From CAYSPG01 sp964432885 (GTDB lineage: Bacteria; Bacteroidota; Bacteroidia; AKYH767-A; OLB10), in the NCBI GenBank assembly GCA_964432885.1, contig CAYSPG010000001.1, positions 310,001-374,000 on the forward strand: DNA of 64,000 nucleotides. The letters run 5' to 3'. Below the pieces are notes generated by a model. That model was not told where the DNA came from. It worked only from the letters and a program-made list of their open reading frames with translations, and did no database searches. Of this stretch, positions 8,654 through 16,637 are shown piece after piece. The stretch's first letter is position 1. The number at the start of each line of letters is the position of its first letter. Position numbers and translations under genes: made by a program.

Positions 8654-8779
8654 TTATGAAGGCTTTTGCGAAGTTTTATGAGCCTTGCTTCCGTATGCCG
8701 GGCATTTTTCACGGGCTTTGCACGAACTGATAACTACTACTGCTGCTGCAATTAATAACACAATGTGTGATTTTTTCAT
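8654..8779 (-). CDS. Very small lipoprotein (41 residues)
   Basis: This short open frame from ATG 8779 to TAA 8654 encodes a complete lipoprotein precursor. It has a basic start (MKKSHIV), a hydrophobic core rich in Ala and Val, and the lipobox VISSC with Cys at residue 20. A 21-residue mature peptide follows, beginning CKAREKCPAYG and containing one further Cys and many basic residues. The dedicated terminator just downstream supports expression. Short lipoproteins with a CPAYG-like core occur in Bacteroidota, but I know of no function. It is shorter than most gene finders accept. Confidence 0.7.
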   Translation of the reverse strand: MKKSHIVLLIAAAVVVISSCKAREKCPAYGSKAHKTSQKPS

Positions 8780-8955
8780 CTGTAAGTATTTTATTTTATC
8801 GCTGCAAAGAAATAAAAAATAAGGCTATTTCGATGCGTTTGATTTTATTAATTATTGTTTTTATTAACATTTTATCTGTGTAAACGAAAACAATGCCGAT
8901 ATGTTGTAGCGGCATACGCTTTTGTAAGAAAACTCATCAAAAAAGCAGGTGATTT

Positions 8956-10185
8956 CTACTCGTACCTTAATGATTCGATGGGGTCAAGTTTAGATGCCTT
9001 GGAAGCCGGATAATATCCCGACAAAACGCCCACCAAAAAGCATAGCGCAATACCAAGCATAATCCATAACCAGGGCACAATAAAACCACCACCAATCATA
9101 AGCCCCACCAAGTTGCCAATTAATATTCCCAGCACAATTCCTGTAATTCCTCCAATTTGGCAAATAACAATGGCTTCAATTAAAAATTGGCGTTTAATGT
9201 TTTGGCGGGTTGCGCCCATTGATTTTCTAATTCCTATTTCGCGAGTGCGCTCGGTTACCGAAACCAGCATAATATTCATAAGCCCTATGGCTGCACCCAG
9301 CAAGGTAATAAAGCCAATAAGTGTGGCGGCAAGGGTTACGGTTTCCAGTTGCTCTATAAACATATTGGCAAGGCTATCGCTTTTTATTATTTCAAACGAA
9401 CTCTCCTCGCCCACTTTATCTTTTCTGATAATTCTAAACAAGCCTGTAGCCTCTTGCACTGCCGACTCAAGGTGTTGTATGTCGGGCACCTGCACGCTTA
9501 CTGTCCACGACCTGTCGTTGCCATAATACTGCTTTGCGTTAATGAGCGGGATAAGGCACACTTTGTCGCCACCAAATCCAAAACTGCTTCCTTTATCAGC
9601 CAACACCCCAATAACGCGGTACTTTCTAAAGTTTATCGAAATGTCTTTTCCTACCGGATTATTTTTTTTAAACAGTTTCCTTTTTAATTCCTGGCCAATC
9701 ATTACCACATTATCTCCACGCATTACTTCAGTTTCTGAAATATTGCGTCCTTCGGCAAGAGTATATCCCCCGGTTTGCAAATAATTTTCGTTTACAGCAT
9801 TTACAAATATATTGGGATTGGTTTTTTCCGATTCGTACCTTACCACGGCAATGCCATCGCAAAAAGTTGAAATGCCAACCACAGCCGGATAATTAAATTG
9901 CTGCTTAAACTCAACGGCCTGTTCAAAGTTAATTTGCTTATAACGCTTTGATTTTTTTCCTGAGTTACCAATACGTATACCCAATCCGTGATTGCGAATG
10001 GTAAACGAGTTGGCGCCCATGCTGGAAAGGCTGCTGGTAAGCGAGTTTTTAATTCCGTCAATGGAAGTTAAAATTCCAACCAAAGCCATAATGCCAAAAG
10101 CAATAATTAAAACAGTAAGCACCGTGCGCAGCATTTGACCGCGTATTGAATGAAGCGCAAGCCTTATGTTTTCGGATGGTGACAT
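8956..10185 (-). CDS. ABC transporter permease, MacB/FtsX type
   Basis: This 409-residue protein has the MacB layout: an N-terminal transmembrane helix near residues 20-42, a periplasmic MacB core domain, then three helices in the last 130 residues. The segment LMNIMLVSVTERTREIGIRK followed by SMGATRQNIKRQFLIEA is the diagnostic FtsX-domain motif, and the C-terminus ends YYPASKASKLDPIESLRYE. Such permeases act with an ATPase in mechanotransmission, lipoprotein or peptide export. No ATPase or membrane-fusion gene adjoins it here, so its partner must be encoded elsewhere. Confidence 0.9.
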   Translation of the reverse strand: MSPSENIRLALHSIRGQMLRTVLTVLIIAFGIMALVGILTSIDGIKNSLTSSLSSMGANSFTIRNHGLGIRIGNSGKKSKRYKQINFEQAVEFKQQFNYPAVVGISTFCDGIAVVRYESEKTNPNIFVNAVNENYLQTGGYTLAEGRNISETEVMRGDNVVMIGQELKRKLFKKNNPVGKDISINFRKYRVIGVLADKGSSFGFGGDKVCLIPLINAKQYYGNDRSWTVSVQVPDIQHLESAVQEATGLFRIIRKDKVGEESSFEIIKSDSLANMFIEQLETVTLAATLIGFITLLGAAIGLMNIMLVSVTERTREIGIRKSMGATRQNIKRQFLIEAIVICQIGGITGIVLGILIGNLVGLMIGGGFIVPWLWIMLGIALCFLVGVLSGYYPASKASKLDPIESLRYE

Positions 10186-10340
10186 GCAGCAAATGTATGC
10201 AATGCGGGTTTATTTTTTAAAAAGAAAAGGAATCTAAAGCATTTGCGTAAGTATTGCTTGTTGCATAAAGTAACTATGAGCAACCCATGAATGTTAAAAT
10301 TTATTTTTGAAGGCTATTGGATTTTGATGGCTGTGGTTAA

Positions 10341-10348
10341 TATATTTG
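10341..10348 (+). promoter_or_regulatory. -7 promoter element TATATTTG
   Basis: TATATTTG lies 20 bases before the start codon of the cysteine-pair protein. An ATTG about 21 bases upstream could serve as the -33 element. Confidence 0.5.
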
Positions 10349-10368
10349 TTGCTTAAATAAAAATCAAA

Positions 10369-10707
10369 ATGAAAAAACTATTTGTACTTGCTGCCGCGCT
10401 GTGTGTGTTTGCAGCAACTAATGTAAATGCACAAAGCAATTCGGTAAAAGCCACGGCTCCTGCTGCCGCCACAAGTGTAGCATCTGATGATGTTGCCCCT
10501 GCTGCAGAAAGCAACAAAGTAGCTGCCGAAGAAAAATCAACTTCAAAATCGTGCTGCAAAGGAAAAAGCACAGCCTGCTGCAAAGAAAAATCAGCTAAGG
10601 GCGAAAACTGCAAAAGCGCCTCGGCAAAAGCATCCTGCTGCTCAAAAAGCAAAACCGAAGCTAAAGCAGAAGAAAAAACTGACAGCAAAGCATCAGTTAA
10701 AGAATAA
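10369..10707 (+). CDS. Small secreted protein with repeated Cys-Cys motifs
   Basis: This 112-residue protein has a clear signal peptide (cleavage after NVNAQ, about residue 22). The mature part is low-complexity: Ala/Ser/Lys/Glu-rich with three CC pairs in a loose repeat (SKSCCKGKS, TACCKEKS, KASCCSKSK) plus one single Cys (GENCKS). Almost no hydrophobic residues remain, so it should be disordered unless metal or disulfides fold it. The motif suggests metal binding or cross-linking, but no family is recognised. It has its own -7 element and terminator, so it is an independent transcription unit. Confidence 0.75.
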   Translation: MKKLFVLAAALCVFAATNVNAQSNSVKATAPAAATSVASDDVAPAAESNKVAAEEKSTSKSCCKGKSTACCKEKSAKGENCKSASAKASCCSKSKTEAKAEEKTDSKASVKE

Positions 10708-10725
10708 CAAATTATTTTTTTATGC

Positions 10726-10757
10726 AAAAAGGCTGTGTTCATAACACAGCCTTTTTT
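10726..10757 (+). terminator. Rho-independent terminator
   Basis: The 14-bp stem AAAAAGGCTGTGTT / AACACAGCCTTTTT has a 3-nt loop and a T-tract. It lies 19 bases after the cysteine-pair gene and just before the lipase gene. Confidence 0.88.
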
Positions 10758-10784
10758 ATTTTTATCAGCTTATAAAATTAATTT

Positions 10785-11894
10785 ATGCCCAACAAAATTT
10801 ACCTTAAAATTTATGGAATACTCTTTCTTTTTGCTATCCAACTGCAAGCGCATGCGTCACACCTTATACCAGGATTTAATAAAAACGAATATATCGAAAC
10901 GCTAATGGCTTCGGCACGTCAGTTAGATACCCCGTGGAAAAGTGTTAGAATTCCCGAATCACAAAAATTTAAACTTGCTTACCGAAGTCCTGTTGTTGGA
11001 TTGCTTAACAGGTGGGATTTGTGGACCAGTGAAGATTCAATAGCTATCATAAACATCAGGGGCACAGTAGGCAAAGCCGAAAGCTGGCTAGAAAATTTTT
11101 ATTGCACCATGGTTCCTGCCACAGGCACATTGCAATTAAGCGAAAAACAAAACTTTAATTACAAACTTGCACAAAGCCCTCATGCATCTGTACACATTGG
11201 CTGGCTTACGGCAGTGGGGTTTATGTCAGAAGATTTAAAAACAAAAATTAACGAGTATTATAAAAAAGGATTTAAAAATTTTATTATCTCAGGACATAGC
11301 CAGGGTGGTGCCATTGCCTTTTTGGTACGCTCGTACCTCGAATACCAAAAACCATTAAACAATATCCCAAATGATGTAGTATTAAAAACGTATTGCAGTG
11401 CAGGCCCCAAACCGGGTAATTTATATTACAGTTACGATTATGATTTTATTACACAAAACGGATGGGGATTTAATGTGATAAATCAGGACGACTGGGTCCC
11501 AGAAACTCCCTTTAGCATTCAAATGCTTAGCGATATGAATTATGTAAATCCATTGGCTGATGCCAAAAAAATTTTTCGCAAACAAAATTTGTTTGCCCGT
11601 TTATATCTAAATCATGTGTATAACAAAATGAACCGCACTACACGAAAAGCCAACCGTACCTTTAAAAAATTTTTAGGAAAAAAAATGTATGCTTTTGTAA
11701 AAAAAAGTTTAAAACACTATGACCAACCAGAGTATGCTGCAAGTTTAAACTATCAACGTGCGGGAACAGCCATAATATTGCGTGGCGATAACGAATACTT
11801 TAAACTTTATCCCGACAACCGTACAAACTATTTTATACACCACATGCCCGACCCATACTATTACTTAATAACAAAAGCAACGATAGATGAATGA
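10785..11894 (+). CDS. Secreted lipase-like alpha/beta hydrolase (class 3 lipase family)
   Basis: This 369-residue protein has an N-terminal signal segment (about residues 1-25). The nucleophile elbow GHSQGG with Ser172 is preceded by FKNFIIS, and IINIRGT (residues 88-94) fits the oxyanion region of class 3 lipases. NQDDWVP at 233-239 offers the catalytic Asp, and the His may be in FIHHMPD near the C-terminus. Lipid ester hydrolysis is the likely activity. The substrate cannot be read from sequence. Its end overlaps the ogt start by 8 bases, implying coupled translation. Confidence 0.78.
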   Translation: MPNKIYLKIYGILFLFAIQLQAHASHLIPGFNKNEYIETLMASARQLDTPWKSVRIPESQKFKLAYRSPVVGLLNRWDLWTSEDSIAIINIRGTVGKAESWLENFYCTMVPATGTLQLSEKQNFNYKLAQSPHASVHIGWLTAVGFMSEDLKTKINEYYKKGFKNFIISGHSQGGAIAFLVRSYLEYQKPLNNIPNDVVLKTYCSAGPKPGNLYYSYDYDFITQNGWGFNVINQDDWVPETPFSIQMLSDMNYVNPLADAKKIFRKQNLFARLYLNHVYNKMNRTTRKANRTFKKFLGKKMYAFVKKSLKHYDQPEYAASLNYQRAGTAIILRGDNEYFKLYPDNRTNYFIHHMPDPYYYLITKATIDE

Positions 11895-12384
11895 TTTATT
11901 GTGTAGAAATGCCTGGTTCGAAAGTCCTTTGGGATACATCAGTGTATCAGCTACAAACAATTCCATAACCGAGGTTTCTTTTCTAGATAAGAAACCCGAT
12001 GCAGATGAAAATTCAGAAATAGAATGCATTGCTGAGTGCGTAAAGCAACTACAAGAGTATTTTGCCGGTAATAGAAAAAGTTTCAATCTTACATTAAACC
12101 CTGCCGGAACTGATTTTCAAAAAAAAGTGTGGAATAAATTGCTTGAAATACCTTTTGGCAAAACAACCACCTACCTTGCCATTGCAAAAAAACTTGGCGA
12201 TGAAAAAGTAATTCGCGCAGCGGCATCAGCCAACGGCAAAAATCCTATTGCTATAATTATTCCATGTCACCGTGTAATTGGCAGTGACGGCAGCTTGGTT
12301 GGATATGCCGGTGGCTTAGAACGCAAGCAAAAATTGCTCGAACTTGAACAGGGGGTTTTTCAAATGAAAATGGATGTTTTTTAA
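11887..12384 (+). CDS. ogt: Methylated-DNA-protein-cysteine methyltransferase
   Basis: This 165-residue suicide enzyme removes O6-methyl groups from guanine. The active-site IPCHRVIG holds the acceptor Cys127. RAAASANGKNP (residues 110-120) contains the arginine finger and the helix-turn-helix, and FQKKVWNKLLEIPFGKTTTY is the usual start of the C-terminal domain. YAGGLERKQKLLELE follows. The length fits Ogt-type enzymes without an Ada regulatory domain. It overlaps the preceding lipase gene. Confidence 0.94.
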   Translation: MNDLLCRNAWFESPLGYISVSATNNSITEVSFLDKKPDADENSEIECIAECVKQLQEYFAGNRKSFNLTLNPAGTDFQKKVWNKLLEIPFGKTTTYLAIAKKLGDEKVIRAAASANGKNPIAIIIPCHRVIGSDGSLVGYAGGLERKQKLLELEQGVFQMKMDVF

Positions 12385-12387
12385 AAT

Positions 12388-12395
12388 TATATTTG
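12388..12395 (+). promoter_or_regulatory. -7 promoter element TATATTTG before the glycan locus
   Basis: TATATTTG lies 25 bases before the GT2 start codon, directly after the ogt stop. No clear -33 partner is visible. It would allow the glycan genes to be transcribed independently of lipase-ogt. Confidence 0.45.
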
Positions 12396-12419
12396 CGACT
12401 CAAATTCGAACAGCTGTTA

Positions 12420-13343
12420 ATGACAGAACTTTCCATAATAATTCCTATTTACAACGAAGAAGGCAACATTAACTTACTTTACGAAAGAGTAAAAAAAGTT
12501 GCACTTCAGATTACAGCATCGCACGAATTTGTTTTTATTAACGATGGCAGTCGCGATAAGTCCATTCAACTTATAAAAGAACTTGCTGCTAAAGATAATT
12601 GTGTAAAGTACATAAACTTTGCCCGCAACTTTGGCCACCAGATTGCTGTAACAGCCGGACTTGACCATTGCCACGGACAACGCATTGCAATAATAGATGC
12701 CGACCTGCAAGACCCACCTGAACTCATTATTGAAATGAACCAAAAAATGAATGAAGGCTTTGAGGTGGTGTATGCCAAACGCAAAAGCCGTGATGGCGAA
12801 AGTTTTTTAAAGAAGCAAACTGCCAAATGGTTTTACCGCACGCTGCAAAAAATAACTTCGGTAAATATTCCTGTTGATACGGGTGATTTTAGAATTGTTG
12901 ACCGCAAAATTGTAGATGTGCTAAAACAAATGCCCGAGCAACACAAATTTTTACGTGGACAAATTTCATGGATTGGTTTTAATCAAACCTATGTTGAATA
13001 CGACCGTGCCGAACGCAATGCAGGCGAAACCGGCTACACCTATCGCAAAATGTTTCGATTTGCCATGGACGGCATTACTGCATTTAGCACTACGCCATTA
13101 AAATTTGCCACTACGCTTGGCTTTATGGTTTCAATAATAGCATTTTTTGTAAGTCTGTATGCACTGTACGCAAAATTTATTTTGCATGATGTAGTCCAAG
13201 GTTGGACATCATTAATGCTTGTGGTTTTATTTCTTGGCGGTGTGCAATTAATTTGCATCGGCATAATTGGTGAGTACATAAGCCGCCTAAGCACCGATGT
13301 AAAATCGCGGCCATTGTATGTTATAAAAGAGACTAAACTTTAA
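12420..13343 (+). CDS. Membrane-bound GT2 glycosyltransferase (GtrB/ArnC-like polyprenyl-phosphate sugar synthase)
   Basis: This 307-residue protein starts at ATG 12420 (MTELSIIIPIYNEEGN). The in-frame TTG 27 bases upstream falls within a promoter element. The GT-A domain has FINDGSRDKS and the metal-binding IIDADLQDPPELI (Asp93, Asp95). DTGDFRIVDRKIVDVL and LRGQISWIGFNQ follow. Two C-terminal transmembrane helices (about 225-250 and 262-285) end in GIIGEYISRLSTDVKSRPLY. This is the GtrB/ArnC/DPM-like form that loads a sugar onto undecaprenyl phosphate. Such lipid-linked sugars are the donors of GT-C transferases, which are encoded downstream. Confidence 0.88.
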   Translation: MTELSIIIPIYNEEGNINLLYERVKKVALQITASHEFVFINDGSRDKSIQLIKELAAKDNCVKYINFARNFGHQIAVTAGLDHCHGQRIAIIDADLQDPPELIIEMNQKMNEGFEVVYAKRKSRDGESFLKKQTAKWFYRTLQKITSVNIPVDTGDFRIVDRKIVDVLKQMPEQHKFLRGQISWIGFNQTYVEYDRAERNAGETGYTYRKMFRFAMDGITAFSTTPLKFATTLGFMVSIIAFFVSLYALYAKFILHDVVQGWTSLMLVVLFLGGVQLICIGIIGEYISRLSTDVKSRPLYVIKETKL

Positions 13344-13357
13344 GTACTTTTTTGCTG

Positions 13358-15232
13358 ATGACTGAAAGAAAAGGAGTTTTAGCTTTATTATTGCTGCTGC
13401 TTTGTTGGTTTGCGTATGCCGCTTTGATTTCAGAAGCACCTGCCGAAGGCGGAGGCGATAATTTTCAACATTACCAAATTGCGCGATGGGCCTTCGAATA
13501 TCCTCATTTGTTTTTAGACCACTGGGGCAAACCATTTTTTACATTACTTATTGCACCATTTGCCCAATTTGGTTTTACCGGTGCTAAAATTTTTAATGTA
13601 CTGATGGGAATTTTTGCTGCATGGCTTACATTTCTTGTTTGTAAAAAATTAGAAATAAAAAACAGTTGGCTGGTGATAATTATTTTGTGCTTTATGCCTA
13701 TGTACTTCAGCATGATGAATACAACAATGACGGAGATACTTTGCAGCACCATGCTTATTGGGCTTGTGTATTTATTTTATTGCGATAAGTTTATTGGTTG
13801 TGCTGTTGTTGCGTCATTTCTTCCCTTTGTGCGAACCGAAACTTTTGTACTTGTACCAATAATTGGTTTAGCTCTATTGTTAAAAAAACAGATTAAAACT
13901 ATTCCATTTTTGCTTACAGGATTTATGCTCTACAGTATTATTGGTTGGTTTTATTTTCACGATTTTTTATGGGCTATAAATCAAAATCCATATACAGGGG
14001 CTAAAGACATTTATGGCCATGGTGGTCCGTTTGATTTTTTAAAAGCAAACAAAGCAATATGGGGAATTCCAACAACAATTTTACTGGCTGCAGGCCTAAT
14101 TGCGTTTACTTTCGATTCGGTAAAGAAAAAAAACAAAGAGATAAATTTTGAATGGCTTTTGATTGTACTACCCGCTGCAACACATTTTATTCTCCATTCT
14201 TATTTATGGTGGCAAGGGCTTGGCAGCTCGTTGGGTTTAATCCGTGTTATTACTTGCGTCCTGCCATTGATGGCTATTACTTCTTTACGCGGATTTAATT
14301 TAGCAGAAACTATTGTAGCTAGAAAACAATTTCTAAAACCCGTATTAGCAATTTTAACTGTTGCATTGTTGGTTTACATACCGTTTAGAAATAAAGCAAT
14401 AGTGCCGCCAATTCAATTTAGCGAACCGGATAAAATGGCCGCACGGGCATGCAAATGGCTTAAAGAAAACAACCTTGATACCAATAGAATTTATTTTATT
14501 AATCCTGTGGTGCCAATATTTCTAAATAAAAATCAGTTTGATGTTACGCAAATGCAGTTTTATTTTGTAAATATTACGAGCGAAAAAGATAGTGCGCCAA
14601 ATGGAAGTATAATTTTTTGGGATGCTCATTTTGGAAATAATGATGGCCATTTGCATTTACAGCGTTTAATTGAAAACAAACATTATAAAATACTACAACT
14701 ATTTACCCCACTTACTAAAACCGGGTTGGCATTAGGCAATTATGAAAACAGGATTGTTTTATTACAAAAACACATAGAACCTGACACAACTTATGTTCAA
14801 CCTGTTTTGATGAGCCATGATTTTGAAAATGATTCTAAAATTTTTAATAATAATAACAAAACCGAAGAGCAAAGTTTTAGTCAAAATTATTCCTACAAAC
14901 TTAATCACGCATATTCACCCACACTTTCTTATTCACTTAGCAAAATTAAAAATGCCGGTTACGATACATTAATTGCAACGGTAAATGTATTTGCCAAAAA
15001 TAGTCTTATTGAAAATACCACCAATCTTGTTATTTCCTTTGAGCGCAATGGCAAGCAATACAGTTATAACTCCACCAATTGCGAGTCAACAGGGAAACCT
15101 GATGAATGGAATCAACTTTATTTAAAGGTTGCAGTGCCTGATAGTTTACAAGCAGAGGATATTATGAAAGCATATATATGGCAACCTAAAGGCACAAGTT
15201 ATATTGATGATTTTGAAGTTAGCTTAAAATAA
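13358..15232 (+). CDS. Polytopic GT-C-like glycosyltransferase with C-terminal jelly-roll module
   Basis: This protein has 624 residues from ATG 13358. About ten membrane helices span residues 5-370. The first extracytoplasmic loop has EGGGDNFQHYQIAR with Asp34, the position of the catalytic acid in GT-C enzymes. From about residue 365 a soluble extracytoplasmic region follows. The last 140 residues (SHDFENDS to YIDDFEVSLK) resemble the jelly-roll module of the proteins at 20288 and 20826, with shared marks D-F-E, YSPT, EWN-x-L and YIDD. It probably transfers a sugar from a polyprenyl-phosphate donor to an acceptor in the periplasm. The acceptor is unknown. Confidence 0.7.
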   Translation: MTERKGVLALLLLLLCWFAYAALISEAPAEGGGDNFQHYQIARWAFEYPHLFLDHWGKPFFTLLIAPFAQFGFTGAKIFNVLMGIFAAWLTFLVCKKLEIKNSWLVIIILCFMPMYFSMMNTTMTEILCSTMLIGLVYLFYCDKFIGCAVVASFLPFVRTETFVLVPIIGLALLLKKQIKTIPFLLTGFMLYSIIGWFYFHDFLWAINQNPYTGAKDIYGHGGPFDFLKANKAIWGIPTTILLAAGLIAFTFDSVKKKNKEINFEWLLIVLPAATHFILHSYLWWQGLGSSLGLIRVITCVLPLMAITSLRGFNLAETIVARKQFLKPVLAILTVALLVYIPFRNKAIVPPIQFSEPDKMAARACKWLKENNLDTNRIYFINPVVPIFLNKNQFDVTQMQFYFVNITSEKDSAPNGSIIFWDAHFGNNDGHLHLQRLIENKHYKILQLFTPLTKTGLALGNYENRIVLLQKHIEPDTTYVQPVLMSHDFENDSKIFNNNNKTEEQSFSQNYSYKLNHAYSPTLSYSLSKIKNAGYDTLIATVNVFAKNSLIENTTNLVISFERNGKQYSYNSTNCESTGKPDEWNQLYLKVAVPDSLQAEDIMKAYIWQPKGTSYIDDFEVSLK

Positions 15233-15233
15233 A

Positions 15234-16604
15234 ATGTTTTTAAAAAAAATAAAACCTGCTTTAGTAGCATTGTGTATTTACGTTTTGCTACTTGCTTTAC
15301 GTTTATTGTTCAAATCATGTTTTGACGATTCAGTTTGGTATAAAAACATGTTGCTTTATACATTCTCGCTTTCAGAAAAAATTGCACTCATTTGTATTGC
15401 AATTGCCCTGCTTTACAGGATAAAATATATGGGTACAATAATAACATCAATATTGATGACCATAAATTTACTTATTGCTGTTGAGAGTGGATACTGCATA
15501 GTGTACGAATGGAAACACAGACCCGGCAACGAAGAAAACCTGAAGAAGGAAAAAGAAGAAGCCGAAAGAGAAAAAGAAAAAAACAAACCACCAGCCAAAC
15601 CAAGGCCTGTAATTATTGACCCCGTACCCACAGCAAAAAATATTCAGCCCATTGATTTGTTTGAAATTACTGATTCAGAAAAAGTTTTCGGTGAACCCGA
15701 GTTTAGAAAAGAAGAAGCTGCCTGGGGAGACAGACAAGTGGAAGATGAAAAAATGGGTTTTGAAAACAAACCAAATTCAAAGGTTGAAGACAAGACATGG
15801 ACTTTTGGCAAAAAAAATCCAACCGCTTTTTATACCATTGATTCATTAGGAAGAAGAGTAACCGGCCGTGTTGTTAATGACAGAAGCAATAAAAAGTTTG
15901 CGGCCTTTTTTGGTTGTTCCATTATGTTTGGATTGCATGTTGACGATGACCAGACATTGCCTGCTTTTTTTGAAGCGATAGACACAAACTATATTTCATA
16001 CAACTATGCCGTTTCGGGTTATGGAGCGCACCACCAACTTGCATTGTTCGAAAATAAAAATATTAGAAATGAAATTCCCGAAAAAGAGGGTGTTGGAATT
16101 TACACCTACTTTATTGGCCATGTTTCACGTGCTATTGGCGATATGGATTCGTACAATGGCTGGAATGCATCTTCCCCTTATTATTATTTAAGCTACGGTG
16201 AAGTAAAAAGAAACAAGAATTTTAAGACCGGCCGCTGGTTTGTTTCATGGTTCTATGATTTTTTTAGTAAAACATATATGTGTAAATACCACGACATGCA
16301 TTTGCCCGGCAAATTGCGACCATGGCACTATGAATTAACTTCAAAAATTATTGAAAAAGCAAGCAATGAATATGCAAAGCAGTTTGGCAACAACAATTTT
16401 TATGTAGTGTTGCTTCCCGGCTACGATGCCGATGAAATAAAACCATACCTTGAAAAACTAAATCTTAAAATAATTGATTGCACAAATCTTGTTAATTCAA
16501 ATTGGGATGATAAGTACCACTTCAGAGCTGACGGCCATCCACGCCCTCTGTTTTTTGAAATTTTGGCTGAAGCAGTTTACAACGCAATAAAGCAAAACAA
16601 CTAA
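15234..16604 (+). CDS. Membrane-anchored SGNH-type hydrolase/acyltransferase-like protein
   Basis: This 456-residue protein begins one base after the preceding stop. Three N-terminal hydrophobic segments (about 8-25, 45-62 and 68-92) precede a highly charged Lys/Glu stretch (about 99-120). A soluble domain from about 200 follows, with SGNH-like blocks: FFGCSIMFG (nucleophile Ser229, with Cys instead of Asp in the GDS motif), NYAVSGYGAHHQL (block II Gly), and RADGHPRP (Asp433 and His435, block V). The function is likely O-acyl removal or transfer on a glycan. A block III Asn was not clearly identified. A second SGNH protein is encoded at 24842. Confidence 0.65.
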   Translation: MFLKKIKPALVALCIYVLLLALRLLFKSCFDDSVWYKNMLLYTFSLSEKIALICIAIALLYRIKYMGTIITSILMTINLLIAVESGYCIVYEWKHRPGNEENLKKEKEEAEREKEKNKPPAKPRPVIIDPVPTAKNIQPIDLFEITDSEKVFGEPEFRKEEAAWGDRQVEDEKMGFENKPNSKVEDKTWTFGKKNPTAFYTIDSLGRRVTGRVVNDRSNKKFAAFFGCSIMFGLHVDDDQTLPAFFEAIDTNYISYNYAVSGYGAHHQLALFENKNIRNEIPEKEGVGIYTYFIGHVSRAIGDMDSYNGWNASSPYYYLSYGEVKRNKNFKTGRWFVSWFYDFFSKTYMCKYHDMHLPGKLRPWHYELTSKIIEKASNEYAKQFGNNNFYVVLLPGYDADEIKPYLEKLNLKIIDCTNLVNSNWDDKYHFRADGHPRPLFFEILAEAVYNAIKQNN

Positions 16605-16637
16605 TATTGTTTAGAGCACCTCTGTTTTAGTTGTAAA

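Noticed and set aside
10353..10742. 129-codon antisense frame opposite the Cys-pair gene
   Set aside because: It is a shadow of the low-complexity coding sequence, and the plus frame has a signal peptide, promoter and terminator.
12393..12419. TTG start for the GT2 gene
   Set aside because: The TTG is part of the promoter element TATATTTG, and the family starts at MTELSIIIP.
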